Of a stretch of DNA of 64,000 bases, positions 45,787 to 57,269 are shown piece by piece. Location of the stretch: contig JBANSL010000002.1 of the NCBI GenBank assembly GCA_037127255.1, positions 43,369,392 to 43,433,391 on the forward strand. Direction: 5' to 3'. The first letter of the stretch is position 1. Each line of letters opens with the position of its first letter. Under the pieces are notes generated by a model. It was not told where the DNA came from. It searched no databases and worked only from the letters and a program-made list of their open reading frames with translations. The DNA comes from Persicaria tinctoria. Its lineage: Eukaryota; Streptophyta; Magnoliopsida; Caryophyllales; Polygonaceae. Both the position numbers and the translations under genes were made by a program.

Positions 45787-47340
45787 ACAACCCTTATCGG
45801 GAAGATAATAAGAGGGACCCCAAATATCAACAAAAAGAAGTTCTAGAATACGAGTGGATCTACTAGGTGAAGCCGTATGTGGTAGTGCATGGGCCTTGGC
45901 CCATGAAAAACTTTGACAGGGCTTTATTGGGCCTGATGAAAAGGGTCGGTTGATGGAAGAAAGAATTGAGTGGGTTAGGGTTTGTGAGGGATGCCCTAAT
46001 CTATAGTGCAAATGAGCAAAAGATGAAGATGATGTGGTGGAGACATGAGCTTGCGACGGTGACGAAGGTGAGACGGTGATCGGCAACTGATAAAGGCCAC
46101 CCTCAACAGTTCCTTGAAGAAGAACCTGGCGTGTCTGCAAATCCTTAACAAATAAACAGTGAGCATGAAACTCAAGAAACACTTTGTTATCAAGACAAAA
46201 TTGATAGACAGAGAGAAGATTTTTTGAAATTTGAGGAGTATGAAGGAGGTGAGAGAGAAAGAAGATACGGTTTGGTGTTGAGAATTGGGCTGAACCATGA
46301 TTGATAATTGGAATAGAGGATCCATTACCAAGCAGTACTTGTTCAGTTCCACTATACAGAAGCGAGTCTAATCGCAAGTTCGAGATATCCATTGTGTAGT
46401 GACGATTTGAAGCAGTATCGGGGTACCAAGTATTGGTGTAGGTTGCCTGGAAGCTGGATGGTGGTGGTGATTGGAAGGCCTGATCGAATCGATGCCAACG
46501 GAAAGGGGATGTGTGCCTCCTCTTTGAGCAAAGCTGAAAGATGGGTATCGTATCTTGGAGACCATTGAAAGTTGAAAGGCGATTCTGGTGATTCTGATTT
46601 GGAGTGAAGGGAGTGCTATGATCATTCTCTCTTCCCGGCCGCGACCTCCACGTCCACCATCGTGACCTCCGCGATAGAAGCCTCAACCTCGAGAGTTGTA
46701 TGTATAGTTGACTTCTGGTGTTTGGGTTTGTGGTGGTGGTTTTGGAAGATTTGGGGATGGGGGAGTGGGGAGAAGCCCTTGTGATGGAGTGGCAAGTCGG
46801 GACTCGTGATTGAGGAGATGGGAAAGAACCAATATGGGTTCGGGCAAATTTGGTTGGGTAGAAAGAGAGGTGACAAGGGACTCATAGTCCGCTCCCAGGA
46901 CATCAAGTAAGTAAGTAATAAACTCAATATCAGAAACAACATGTCCAGCCCCAGCAAGTGTGTTTACCAGTCCTCTTGCCCGATTATAGGAGTCGGTGAC
47001 GCTCCCTTACCCTTCTCGAAGCGAGGCAAACTGTAGTCGGGCTTGGACGATTTGAACTGTTGAACGCGCAACTTGAAGTTCATGAAGTAGCGACCATATC
47101 TCTGCAGACGTCTCGCAGTCGATGACTCCATTCGGGTTGAGGGAAGGAGGTCGAGGATGACTTCCATCCACAAAACGAAGAAGCCCCTGAGAACCGAGGT
47201 AGGGGCAGACTTGAGCTTTCGATGTTGGGAAGTTGTTTTGTTTCAATTTGATGGGAATAAAACTGGAAATGCAGGAAGGGATGAAGCCCCAGCCAACAAT
47301 GGCGTTGTTTATAGGGAATTGGATAAAGAAGGAATAAAAG
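45787..47340 (-). pseudogene. Copia gag, protease and integrase zinc region
   Basis: The gag N terminus (about 47330-47010, KLKQNNFPTSKAQVCPYLGSQGLL) matches the copia-type N-terminal pattern. Gag continues with stops and frameshifts to about 46620, with a Pro/His-rich tail. The protease and GAG-pre-integrase region lies at 46686-45784, with SNRHYTMDISNL-type sequence and the zinc-binding HLHYRLGHPS. It ends in LELLFVDIWGPS, the start of the integrase core, before the LTR insertion. Confidence 0.8.
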
Positions 47341-47377
47341 GATCTGTCATTTTATTTGGACGTTTTGTCATATTGTA

Positions 47378-47389
47378 GCTCTGATACCA
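47378..47389 (-). promoter_or_regulatory. Primer-binding site for initiator tRNA-Met, copia element
   Basis: TGGTATCAGAGC on the minus strand, the standard copia primer site, adjacent to the LTR edge. Confidence 0.9.
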
Positions 47390-47390
47390 T

Positions 47391-47624
47391 AGTAGAAGAT
47401 GGTGGAAGACAGGAAGGAAATTGCAGTTGTGCTGCTTTCTGTTTCTTGATTTCAAAAGGGTGAGCAACACTAGTACATATATGGATCCAGCTACGGGAAG
47501 CCATCTAAGGTGTATTTGTCCTCATTCACTTCCTGCATACATATTAGGATAGAGTACATGTAATTGGGCCTAATACAAAAGCACTATGGGCTAAGTTGAA
47601 CATGGTCTCTTAGGGCCCTATACA
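47391..47624 (-). repeat. 5' LTR of the copia element
   Basis: A short LTR of about 230 bp. The outer edge TACA at 47621-47624 gives a TGTATAGGG start on the minus strand. The inner edge lacks a clear TG/CA, so the boundary is approximate. Confidence 0.55.
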
Positions 47625-47754
47625 ATATATTACTACTATTTCAATTCATTAAAGTAATTTGCCGATTATTTGTGGAATTAGTTTGTCGTCCTTATTCCCC
47701 ATTCATGAAATATTGAATGGCAGTTTTTATATACGTCAAATTGCAAGTAATGAA

Positions 47755-49077
47755 TGGTGGGGTGAAATGTCGTGTGTTTCACGTCGCCAAAGATATTGAT
47801 TTCCAAACTAATAAACCAACTAGTAAACTAGTATAGCGGATAAGTGAGGGGTCGAACCCACAGAAAGAATACCTTTCTGTCTACTCAAATTGCTAACAAA
47901 GTAATGAAATTGAATGTAATTGAGATGATCAAAGTAACTAAATAAAGTAAAAGCAGGAATGATGATTGATTGATAACAATATGGATGAAGTAGTTTCACC
48001 TACAAATTCTCAACAATTGTTGATTTATTGATCATTGACCCTCTTTCTAGTTATTCTAATTATTTTGATTAATTCGACTTTGGTTTATATGGATTGACAC
48101 TCTTAGTAGAGATAATAATCTCTTACATCTATCGGCAAAATCCTATCCTTGTAGGATTTAACATACAAATAACACAAATTCCCAAAGTTCTTGGCAGAAT
48201 GGTCACCCAAACTGCCATTACCCTACATAATCAAGATCATCCTCGCGGAATCACTTGCTTGTGATTGCTACAAAAGGCACAATTACTCTCGCGAAACAAT
48301 TGAAACCCTAGCACGATGCAATTCTATCAAGGATGCCAATCAAAGTAGAATCAACAACACAAAATCATTGCAAAGGTAACGAATCAATCTTTGGAATAAC
48401 ATAGAATTCAAGTCTCACAAGTCAACCAACCATGTCTTTCAATTGTAGGAAAAACTAAAGAGATTTATTGAATCATACCAAAGTATAAAACCTCCATTCT
48501 TCTCTCCATAGTTGTCTAATGAATACTAAAGAGAATAGTCTATTTAAGCTCGAACAAAACCGGCCCTTCAAAACCCTAGGAAAAGATAGATAAAACTTCC
48601 CATAAAAATAAACTCGGGCCACGTATCGCAAATCCGGATCTGAGAGGGCGGCGGGCGCCGTGGAAAGGGTGGCCGGCGCCATCCGTACAGCTTGGCAGCA
48701 TCGACAAACTGAACTTGTAATGCACTTTCTGGAACCATCGTTTGTCTGATTGACACATATAAATATGCCTTGGAAAGCTCTTTCCAAGCACTACGATTCT
48801 CATGAAAAACTCATAAGCTAGTTCCAATTTCTGAGAACCTCAAATATAGGATTTCTCCACGTTCTCCATTTCCGCTCTTGTTCCTTAGCTCTTCTTTTGT
48901 CCATTCACTCAAAGTTTTCTCCACCTTTCGAGTCCGAATCATAAGATCTACAAACAAGCACTAAAAACCGTAGATTCCAAACTTCAAATACCAAATGATC
49001 AAGAATATAAATAAGTTTATTAAACATGCAATATGAATACTTAATGCACCTATGCCTATCTAAAATATGCATTCTCG
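47755..49077 (-). repeat. 3' LTR of element D
   Basis: About 1,323 bp, matching 54015-55315 with modest divergence. It ends GCATTCTCG where the other LTR has GCATTATCA. The palindrome pair is at 48649-48681. Confidence 0.9.
48649..48681. repeat. Paired GC-rich palindromes, element D 3' LTR
   Basis: CGGCG-GG-CGCCG (centre 48654.5) and TGGCC-GG-CGCCA (centre 48675.5), 21 bp apart. Confidence 0.8.
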
Positions 49078-50770
49078 AACTCCCTCACACTTAAGCTTCG
49101 CTAGTCCTCGAGCGAATAATGAAAAAGAAACATATACCTAGGAGTTCATCATTCATGCAATAGCCTTCACCAAAAGCAACATCAATTGAAATGAACAAAT
49201 GATCAAGCGAATAAACATCATAGCATGTATTTAGCGATCAAAGCATAGAAGTAAAAATCATCCAACCTCACAAGGAATATGTGTTTCACTCATGCTCTCA
49301 TCTGTTTAGGCAATTAAGTTCAACTCTTAACTCAATCCAAAATGCACTAAGCTCGCAGACATTGACAACAATATAATCAAATCTCCACCGAAATGTCATC
49401 ACTTTTGAAAAACAATAGAAATAGACAATTTGGCTCTAGAATTTCACTCTTTTTTTTTCTTTTCATAGCTTACTTTTTCTCCTAGGTAAATTTTATCCTC
49501 CCTAGGTCTAAGCTTTCTTATTATTTTTTCTTTTTTTCTTTTTATTTTTTTTCTTTTCTTGCTATGGTTTCTTTCAACTTTGGTATTTTTCAACACCTCA
49601 ACTTACTTGAATAAAGTCCACTTGAACATCTTTTGACTCAAGTTGCAAACATGGGTGTCATGAGTAAACCTGGTTACTCAATGATTAAGCTTCTTTTCTT
49701 AGTGGGTAGCTTTTGACACTGTTTTGCGCGAATCATACCCATGGGTGTCATGCGTAGATCCGATTACTAAGTGTCTCAACCATTGCCACTTTATTTCACA
49801 CTAAACTCTCAATAAGCAACTAAAGCCAAATGTAGAACATAAAAGCATAAATTCCGCAAGCAGCAAACATGTGAGTCGGCTTTGACAATAGCTAATGAAG
49901 TCAATATCAAGAGGTAGAAACATATGGAGAGTAAATCACACATCAAAGCAAGAGGAATTATAAATGATTCCAACAAGGCTAAAAACAATCTCACAAGGGT
50001 CATGTTTTGTAGGATTTCAATCATACTCAAGCTTAATCATACATGCTCAATTACATTACCAAATCATGCTTCATAAGAAAAACATTTTAAGGCGATAAGG
50101 CTAAACACTTCAAACTTATTGTAGGATTGACAAGTTCCTACCATAAGAAATTGCAGAGTTTCGCTAACTAAGGTGGGTGTTTGGATAACAACATATATGC
50201 AATGCATGAAATTTATAGATTTTTGACATTTTTCAACTTTTTTTTCTTTTCTTTTTCTAATGCAATAAAATAGCGGAAAAATACACATGAAACTGAATTT
50301 AAACGTGACCTAACGCACTATATCACCTAACTCACTATACCCTCCCCAACACTTAAATCTTTCATTTTCCTCAATGAAAATCAAATAAAGACAACAAATT
50401 TTAAGATAAAATCAACTGAGGGAAAAGGAAACCTACTTGATCGTGGCGGTGGTGGCGACAATCGTCAGACAAAACAAGCTTCGGATCACTGAGGGTGGCG
50501 GCGGGCGCCGTGGGTTAGGAAGTAGGTGTCGCTTCTACAGAACCATGAATCCGAGATACTTTCCTGTATAGGTTAGTTCACGACTCCTACAAAGACACAT
50601 ATCTATATGGGACTCCATCATTTTGTTGAATTTGAAAGAATAAAGACCTAACTAGAATTTGAAAAACATGAAAAGTAGATAACTTGCCTTGGGTTGCCTC
50701 CCAAGAAGCGCCTTTGTTTTATGTCTTTGGCTCGACACAATAAGTTTCTCGGTCTCCTAAGTTGGGTCCT
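49078..50770 (-). other. 3' untranslated region of element D
   Basis: About 1.7 kb without a coding signal. At the LTR edge the minus strand reads GTGTGAGGGAG, the polypurine tract. Two matching segments, ATGGGTGTCATG(A/C)GTA at about 49650 and 49740, are direct repeats. The conserved block TGCCTCCCAAGAAGCGCC is at about 50695, and a palindrome pair is at 50499-50531. Confidence 0.65.
50499..50531. repeat. Palindrome pair in 3' region of element D
   Basis: CGGCG-GG-CGCCG (centre 50504.5) and a decayed AGTAG-GT-GTCGC (centre 50526.5), 22 bp apart. Confidence 0.65.
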
Positions 50771-52430
50771 CTAGGCGCATCTCTTCCAAGACTTGCCTAG
50801 AAACACTCTCATGGCATTCCCATAAGCATCCCAACAGATCTCTTCCAACTCCTGAAGTTGAAGCTTCCTCAATTCTCCTGCTGCAGATGCGTCCATGTTG
50901 GCCTGTTTGACTGCCCAATTTGCTTTGTGCTCGAGCTCAACTAGTAAATGACCATGCTTTCCATAATCCAAGAGAAATGGAGACATCCTTATAGTTGTCT
51001 TGTAAGCAGTACGGTAAGCCCACAATGCATCTTCCAGTCTAAGATTCCAATCCTTCCGATTCGGTGCAACAGTCTTCTCTAGAATCCTCATAACTCACTT
51101 CCATGTTGGACAATTCTGCCTGTTCGTTGGTTTGAGGATGATAGACGGTTGAGACTTTCTGAGTCACATTGTACTTCCTTAAAAGAGCGCTAACGTTCTT
51201 GTTGCAAAAATGAGTTCCCCTGTCACTGAAAACAACTCTGGGCATCCCAAATCTAGCAAATAAACTCTTCAAGAAACTAGCAACTGTGCGAGCATCATCA
51301 GTCCTTGTCACCTTTGCCTCAACCCACTTAGACAGATAATACTCTACAAGCAAGATGTAGACATTTCCAAATGAACTAGGAAAGGGTCCTATGAAATAGG
51401 ATAAATTATACCTGCTTGAAGGAGTTTTAAGACTTTCTTTTTTACGACCTCCATCATCGGGGGATTCAGCCGTCGTTGAGGTTGTCTTGTCGGCTTCGAA
51501 CCGTCCTCCATGAGTATGCGATGCATACACAACGTCGAACTGATTCCTTTGATATCAGCAATGGTCCATCCCAAGGCAGTGTGATGTTCTCTAAGGACAT
51601 CCACTAACCTTTGTTCCTAGTCAAAACTAAGCTTGTTAGAAATAATCACAGGAATTGTGTCACCCTCTCCCAAAAATGCATACTTCAATTGATCAGGGAG
51701 GGGTTTCAATTCAACTTCAGGTGCCTGAATGAAAGCCGAAAGAAGTTTCTCACAAGAAGGATTCAATGGTTCAGTTTTATAGCAAGGGGATAAATTCCCT
51801 GAATTTGCATCCATAGCAACAGACAATTCATGCAGGTTGTTAGGAAAAGCATAATCATGAGACAAATCCCCCAAAAGGGAATCCATCACAACCTGCAATT
51901 GATCAGAACGATTAATACTCATTATATCCTTAGTGAAAATATCAACCACACCAACCAAATTCAGAGAATATGCAGCAGATTTCCCATCAGGGATCAAATA
52001 TTTAGCCTTTTTTCCATCAACTTCCACAGTTTAAGACCCAGCAAACCAGTCAATTTTTGCTTTAGCAGTTCCCAAGAAAGGTCTACCTAGTATGATGGGT
52101 GTCTCAGGTATACCAAGGCCCGTATCAATCACATAAAAATCAACATGGAAAATCAAATCATCAACCATAATCAACACATCTTCAACTACCCCCTAGATAG
52201 GGTGGAGTTGAGAGCGATCAACAAGATGTACAATAACCATAATTTCATTCAGACGCCCCAGTCCCAACTCATCATATAACTTGTACGATATCAAATTAAT
52301 AGATGCACCAAGATCAACCATGGCAGTGTCGATTTAACTTGACCAATCGTACAAGGAAGAGTAAACATACCTGGGTCTCCAAGCTTTTCAGGCAATCGCT
52401 TTTGAAAAACCAATCACAAATTTTCTTCTT
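50771..52430 (-). pseudogene. Element D protease, RT N terminus and integrase, with internal deletion
   Basis: Protease at about 52430-52060, broken by frame changes, with active site MVDLGAS and ILGRPFLGTAK. It is followed by a post-protease region (52027-51617) and the RT N terminus (51604-51389, MEVVKKKVLKLLQAGIIYPIS). At about 51405 the RT stops and integrase begins (YFIGPFPSSFGN), so RT palm, RNase H and the integrase zinc domain are missing. The integrase core has SDRGTHF and the Glu of NEQAELSN, but the first catalytic Asp (normally in VDYVSKW) appears as Tyr. The integrase C-terminal part (51091-50771, [12 protein letters not shown]) is in another frame. Not functional. Confidence 0.8.
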
Positions 52431-52431
52431 G

Positions 52432-53874
52432 TTACTTACCTTCTTTTTCTTTCTCCCATTGTGTTCTTTTGGTTGTGCAAACTTCTCGAAGGAATTTTGC
52501 ATAACGAGGAATGTATTCAACTAGATTAAGGAGAGGAATATTTACCTGGCGTTTGGTGAACGTGTCGAATAAATCTTTATCATTTTTCCACTTACAGTCC
52601 AGATTCAAGGCATGAGGAAGGGGTGGTACATATCTTGAAACCTCAGAAGACGACTCCTCCAATGATTTCCTCGTGAATTCTAAATCGTCAAAAACCGGTT
52701 CCGTCACTGCAGTGGGTGGTGGGCGTCGTGGTGAGGGGTGGTGGGTGCTGTCTTTACAGTGTGGTGTCGTCTCGTTATCTTCTTCTTTTCCCACATCAAT
52801 CATCTCCTTAGGCCTCTCTTCTAAACTTTTATTGGAAAAATTCAAATCATTACCTCCAAGAACCATAGTCGTAGAGTCTTCTCCGGACAAATCCTTTCTC
52901 CAATTTCTCAACTTGAGTTCTTGTAACTCTCGAGCTATTTGGTTTATTATCTTCCTTTGATCTTTCATCATGTCCATCAGGCTTCTTAGAATGTCATCTC
53001 TATGCGAATTTTCTTGAGAAGACTCTTGAGGTGACTCAGAGATAGAGCTCCCTATAGCATTGACTTCTTCAATTCCATCATTTCTATCACTGAGTGGTGA
53101 TTGCAACTGTGATATCTGAGTAGCCATGTTCTTTACAATCTCAGTCGACTTAATAACTTCTTCCTTGCAGCCCCTTCCAAAGTTATCCAAACTGTGAATT
53201 TCCTCGGTTCCTTGAGATTTTTTGTATTGTTGAGAAGCACTAGCTAACCCATCAAATATTTGCATAGCATCTTCAGGTATCTTGTCTAGAATATTCCCTC
53301 CACTAGTAGCGTTGATGAGGTTGCGTTCATGATCAAGTAGTCCTTCATAAAGATAGAGAATCAAATCCTCCTCTAGTATACCATGTTGAGGACAACTTGC
53401 CTTGAGTTTCCTAAATCTCACAATGTAGTCATACAGACTCTCCTTAGAGGATTGCTCTATGCTTGACAATCTCTTGTTCAATTTGTCCAAACGCGTAACA
53501 GGGAAGTATTTTTGTAGAAAACCCTTCTTCAGGCCTAACCATGTAGTGATGCTTCCTACCGGCAAGTAGTGAAGCCAATCGCTTGTTGTGTCTTTGAGGG
53601 TGAACGGAAACAGTCTCATCATAAGTTGATCATTTGTAAATCCTTGAGGTCTGATTCTATCACATACACTGATAAACTCCATAAGATGCTTATTGGGTTC
53701 ATCTCCAGACAATCCACGGAAGATTGGAAAAATTGAATGCCAATTAGATTTGTATCCAAATTTGGAGCCCTCAGGGAGTTCAGGAAGTTTGATAGTAAGA
53801 CTTTGCGAATTTAAATCAGGTTCCTTTAACTCTCTCAATGTCCTCTTGAGAGAGTGATTAACTATTTCAGACAT
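52432..53874 (-). CDS. Element D gag, 480 aa, open
   Basis: ATG at 53872-53874. Features in order: an Athila-type N-terminal region (residues about 30-75, LPEGSKFGYKSNWHSIFPIFRGL), the retrotransposon gag core (about 75-215, MEFISVCDRIRPQGF ... LKKGFLQKYFP ... LYLYEGLLDHERNLINATSGG), and a helical, Gln-rich segment (220-330). A linker near residues 375-395 encodes the palindrome pair as THHPSPRRPPPTAV. The end is the beginning of the protease region (IPRYAKFLREV). No stop occurs in 480 codons, unlike the broken pol genes. The capsid protein could still be made and might be used in trans. No zinc knuckle was seen. Confidence 0.75.
   Translation of the reverse strand: MSEIVNHSLKRTLRELKEPDLNSQSLTIKLPELPEGSKFGYKSNWHSIFPIFRGLSGDEPNKHLMEFISVCDRIRPQGFTNDQLMMRLFPFTLKDTTSDWLHYLPVGSITTWLGLKKGFLQKYFPVTRLDKLNKRLSSIEQSSKESLYDYIVRFRKLKASCPQHGILEEDLILYLYEGLLDHERNLINATSGGNILDKIPEDAMQIFDGLASASQQYKKSQGTEEIHSLDNFGRGCKEEVIKSTEIVKNMATQISQLQSPLSDRNDGIEEVNAIGSSISESPQESSQENSHRDDILRSLMDMMKDQRKIINQIARELQELKLRNWRKDLSGEDSTTMVLGGNDLNFSNKSLEERPKEMIDVGKEEDNETTPHCKDSTHHPSPRRPPPTAVTEPVFDDLEFTRKSLEESSSEVSRYVPPLPHALNLDCKWKNDKDLFDTFTKRQVNIPLLNLVEYIPRYAKFLREVCTTKRTQWEKEKEGK
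52717..52750. repeat. Palindrome pair in gag-protease linker of element D
   Basis: TGGTG-GG-CGTCG (centre 52722.5) and TGGTG-GG-TGCTG (centre 52744.5), 22 bp apart; arms are decayed. Confidence 0.6.
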
Positions 53875-53992
53875 CCCTGCCTAGCCTATCAACAACTTCA
53901 ACAAAGATTGATTAGTAACCAAAGTGCAATCCACCGAAGTGAATCACACTATAGATAGCAATAAAAGTAACCAAAGAAAATAAAGTAATTCT

Positions 53993-54009
53993 CCCCGACA
54001 ACGGCGCCA
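53993..54009 (-). promoter_or_regulatory. Primer-binding site for tRNA-Asp, element D
   Basis: TGGCGCCGTTGTCGGGG on the minus strand, one mismatch from element A, five bases from the LTR edge. Confidence 0.88.
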
Positions 54010-54014
54010 AAATT

Positions 54015-55315
54015 TGGTGGGGTGAAATGTCGTGTGTTTCACGTCGCCAAAGATAATGATTCCTAAACTAATAAACCAACTAGTAAACTAGTATAGCGGA
54101 TAAGTAAGGGGTTGAACCCACAGAGAGAATACCTTTCCTATGTGCTCAAATTGCTATCAAAGTAATGAAATTAAAGGTAATTGAGATGATCAAAGTAACC
54201 AAATAAAGTAAAAGTAGGAATGGTGGTCGATTGATAACAATAGGGATGAAGTAGCTTCACTTACAAATTCTCAACAATGGTTGGTTTATTGATCCTTGGC
54301 CCCTTTCTAGTTATTCTAATTATTTCGATTAATCTAACTTTGGTTTATATGGATTGACACTCTTCGTAGAGATGATAATCTCTTATATCCATAGGCAAAA
54401 CCCTAACACTGCAGGATTTAACATACAAATAGCACAAATTCCCAAAGTTCTAGGCAGAATGGTCGCCCAAACTGTCATTACCCTACACAATCAAGATCAT
54501 CCTCGCGGAATCACTTGCATGTGGTTGCTACAAAAGGCACAATTACTCTCTCGAAACAATTGAAACCCTAGCGCGATGCAATTCTATCAAGGATGCAAAT
54601 CAAAGTAGAATCAACAACACAAAATCAGCGTAAAGGTAATGAATCAATCATTGGAATAACATAGAATTTAGGTCTCACAAGTCAACCAACCATGTCTTTG
54701 AATTGTAGGTGTAACTAAAGAGATTTAGTGAATCATACCAAAGTAGAAAACCTCCATTCTTTTCTCCATAGTTGGCTCAAAACCGGCCCTTAAAAACCCT
54801 AGGAAAAGATAGATAAAAGTTCCCATAAAAATAAACTCGGGCCGCATATCGCAAATCCGGATCTGAGAGGACGGCGGGCGCCGTGGAAAGAGCGGCGGGC
54901 GTCGTCCATACAGCTTGACAACATCGATAGACTGAACTTGTAACAGACTTTCTGGGGTCACTGTTCGTTCGATTGACGAATATGAATATGCGTTGGAAAT
55001 CTCTTTCCAAGCAATACGATTCTCATGAATAACTAAGAAGCTACTTTCAACTTCTCAGAACCTCAAAGATAGGATTTCTCCACGTTCTCCATTTCCGCTC
55101 TTGTTCCTTAGCTCTTCTTTTGTCCATTCGCTCTAAGTTTTCTCCTCATTTCAAGTCCGAATCATAAGACCTATAAAATAAGCACTAAAAACCGTAGATT
55201 CCGAAATTCGAATAACAAATGATCAAGAATACGAATAAGCTTATTAAACATGCAATATGAATACTTAATACACCTAAGACCCACCTATAATGTCTATCTA
55301 AAATATGCATTATCA
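54015..55315 (-). repeat. 5' LTR of element D
   Basis: About 1,301 bp. It starts TGGTGGGG and ends GCATTATCA. The palindrome pair is at 54871-54905. Confidence 0.9.
54871..54905. repeat. Paired GC-rich palindromes, element D 5' LTR
   Basis: ACGGCG-GG-CGCCGT (perfect six-base arms, centre 54877.5) and CGGCG-GG-CGTCG (centre 54898.5), 21 bp apart. Confidence 0.85.
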
Positions 55316-55320
55316 ATGAA

Positions 55321-55861
55321 TCGGCGTAGTGTTTTAGGTTTAACATAAAATTCGCATAATATAAAGGTTATATGCATTACATGGTTTAATCGCATTATAA
55401 AACATATTTATCTATGCATTAAGGTATGTTAGTTCATCGTCTAAATTACGTAATGAACTTCTTAGTCACCAAAGTTGTCTGGTTGAAAGGAAATTTAGAC
55501 TTTGATTTATGTTTCTCAATTGTTCATGATTAAAGGATGCTAAATGAAATAAAAGGTTGATTGGACAATTGATTTTATTGACTATAATTCTTGGAGATCA
55601 CCCAAAGGTGGATCATTGAATATAGTTGATAATATTAAAGGGTTAATTTTCCACTACTATGATGGGTAGTATGTATATCCAAAGATAACATACTTATTTG
55701 TCTAAAGTGTGTGGTGATTGTCTATTAAAGTTTATATATTTTAGCATCGATGATTTTATGTGTGTTTGAGTATTGCTCAAATGTTGCTTGAATACATGTT
55801 TAAAGTTTATTTTCTGAATCTGTATTAAAGTTTCAAAGCACTAATAGGTAAGCGTGTATAA
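55321..55861. other. AT-rich DNA without recognised feature
   Basis: No coding or repeat signal is visible between element D and the copia gag fragment. Confidence 0.5.
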
Positions 55862-56483
55862 ATGTTTGTAGCTTCATCCAATCTTTTTGCATCTACAAAC
55901 TCTTTCGTGAAGTTCAATGGGCTCAACTATGATGATTGGTCCGAACAGATCCGATTCACATTGGGTACCATGGGCCTGGACCTTGCAATCATTACAAAAG
56001 TACCACCCGCTGCCATTATAGAGGCTAGGTTTGACGCAGAAAAGTCCTTTTATGAGTCGTAAGAGCATTATGAGGATGAAGGTGGTAGAAAATCTTAAGC
56101 CACTTCTTCCTAAGACAGGGAGTGCAAGGGAATTCTTATTTGTAATGAAAGAGTATTCAAAGTCGGATTTGGCTGACAAGTCAATTGTAGGAAGCCTTAT
56201 GTCTGAGCTGACTACGAAGAGATTTGACTGGTCTCAGCCTATCTATTATCATGTGATGCATATGTCCAATTTGGCAGCAAAGTTGACAGCCATGGGGATG
56301 AACGTAAATGATACATTTCTTGTCCAGTTTTTCATCAACTCCCTATCTCACGAGTTTGATCAGTTCCAGGTGAATTACAACACCATTAAGCAAAAATGGA
56401 ATATTAAAGAGTTAACGACCATGCTCGTACAAGAGGAAAGGAGATTAAAGCAAAATATGATAGAACAAAAAAAAAGAGATTAA
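55862..56483 (+). pseudogene. Copia-type gag fragment (UBN2/DUF4219-like)
   Basis: Two overlapping frames make one gag: the first (55862-56062) has FVKFNGLNYDDWSEQIRFTLG, the usual N-terminal pattern, and the second (56031-56483) has a core with LMSELTTKRFD, HVMHMSNLAAKL, FINSLSHEFDQFQVNYN and WNIKELTTMLVQEE. One frameshift near 56040 joins them. No zinc knuckle, pol genes or LTRs are nearby, so it is an isolated fragment. Confidence 0.75.
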
Positions 56484-57269
56484 TAGAGCTAAGATTATTC
56501 ATTTTATGCATAATGAGAATGAATTGGATTTATGTTAGTTGAAAGAAATATTTGTTGGGTGTTGTTGATGCATATGTGTGCATAAGTGGGAGATGATGAT
56601 GAGATTTGATGATTATGAGTATGAGATGATGATGAGATTTGATGATTATGAGTTTGAGGTTATGAGTGATGAGTTTATTAATATATTTTGAGAGTTGAGA
56701 TTATGAAGGATTTTTAGGCTTTATTCATATATTATTGAGATGTTGTGTTATTGAGAGCTTGATGTATTGTTGAGTTGGTTTGTGTTATATATGTTGGGAT
56801 TTTTTGGATCTTATTTTCCCGGAATTAATAGCACCACATAACCAAATACAATTCATTGCCCTTATGTTCCTTACCAAGCCCCATTACAACCCCGCCGAAT
56901 GGAATCTGGTATGAAGGTTTCGATTGAACAAAAGTCCTACTAATGTTCTTATTTTTGCTTTGATGTATCCGGTGGATATTTGGTGATATAAATGTCAATA
57001 TTTGATTTGATGCTTGTATATGGAATTGAGGTGAGTGTATGCTTAAAGCCTAAACACATGAGAGTGAGAGATATACACATTATCCTGGGTGAGGTTGGAT
57101 TTTGGAGCATGCAAGCAACTTGATCCCATATATACATGTTATGAGGTTTATATGCATTGTATATATTTGCACTTTTATTGATGTTTCTTTTTATGAGTAA
57201 AATTGTGAAAGAATCTCTTGTGAGATGTATATATTATGTCTTTATTTTATGGTTGCTTGAGGACAAGCA
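56484..57269. other. AT-rich DNA with short GATGATGAGATT repeats
   Basis: From about 56590 to 56680 a unit of roughly 45 bp containing GATGATGAGATTTGATGATTATGAG is repeated about twice. Nothing else is recognisable. Confidence 0.5.

Larger units (their letters stand above)
42173..47624 (-). mobile_element. Ty1/copia retrotransposon, broken by element C and solo LTR F
   Basis: Minus strand: LTR (about 47391-47624), initiator tRNA-Met primer site, gag (47340-46500), protease and integrase (to 45787), an inserted solo LTR (44444-45786), the rest of integrase, then reverse transcriptase and RNase H up to 42173, where element C cuts it. The domain order integrase before reverse transcriptase defines copia. 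The 3' end is missing. Confidence 0.85.
47755..55315 (-). mobile_element. Element D: Athila-like LTR retrotransposon, both LTRs, target duplication ATGAA
   Basis: Left LTR 47755-49077 and right LTR 54015-55315 have identical starts (TGGTGGGGTGAAATG). ATGAA at 47750-47754 and again at 55316-55320 is a perfect 5-bp target duplication. The total length is 7,561 bp. Internal order on the minus strand: primer site, gag, protease, RT N terminus, integrase, and a 1.7-kb 3' untranslated region. The RT catalytic core and RNase H are deleted, so it cannot move by itself. Confidence 0.92.
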
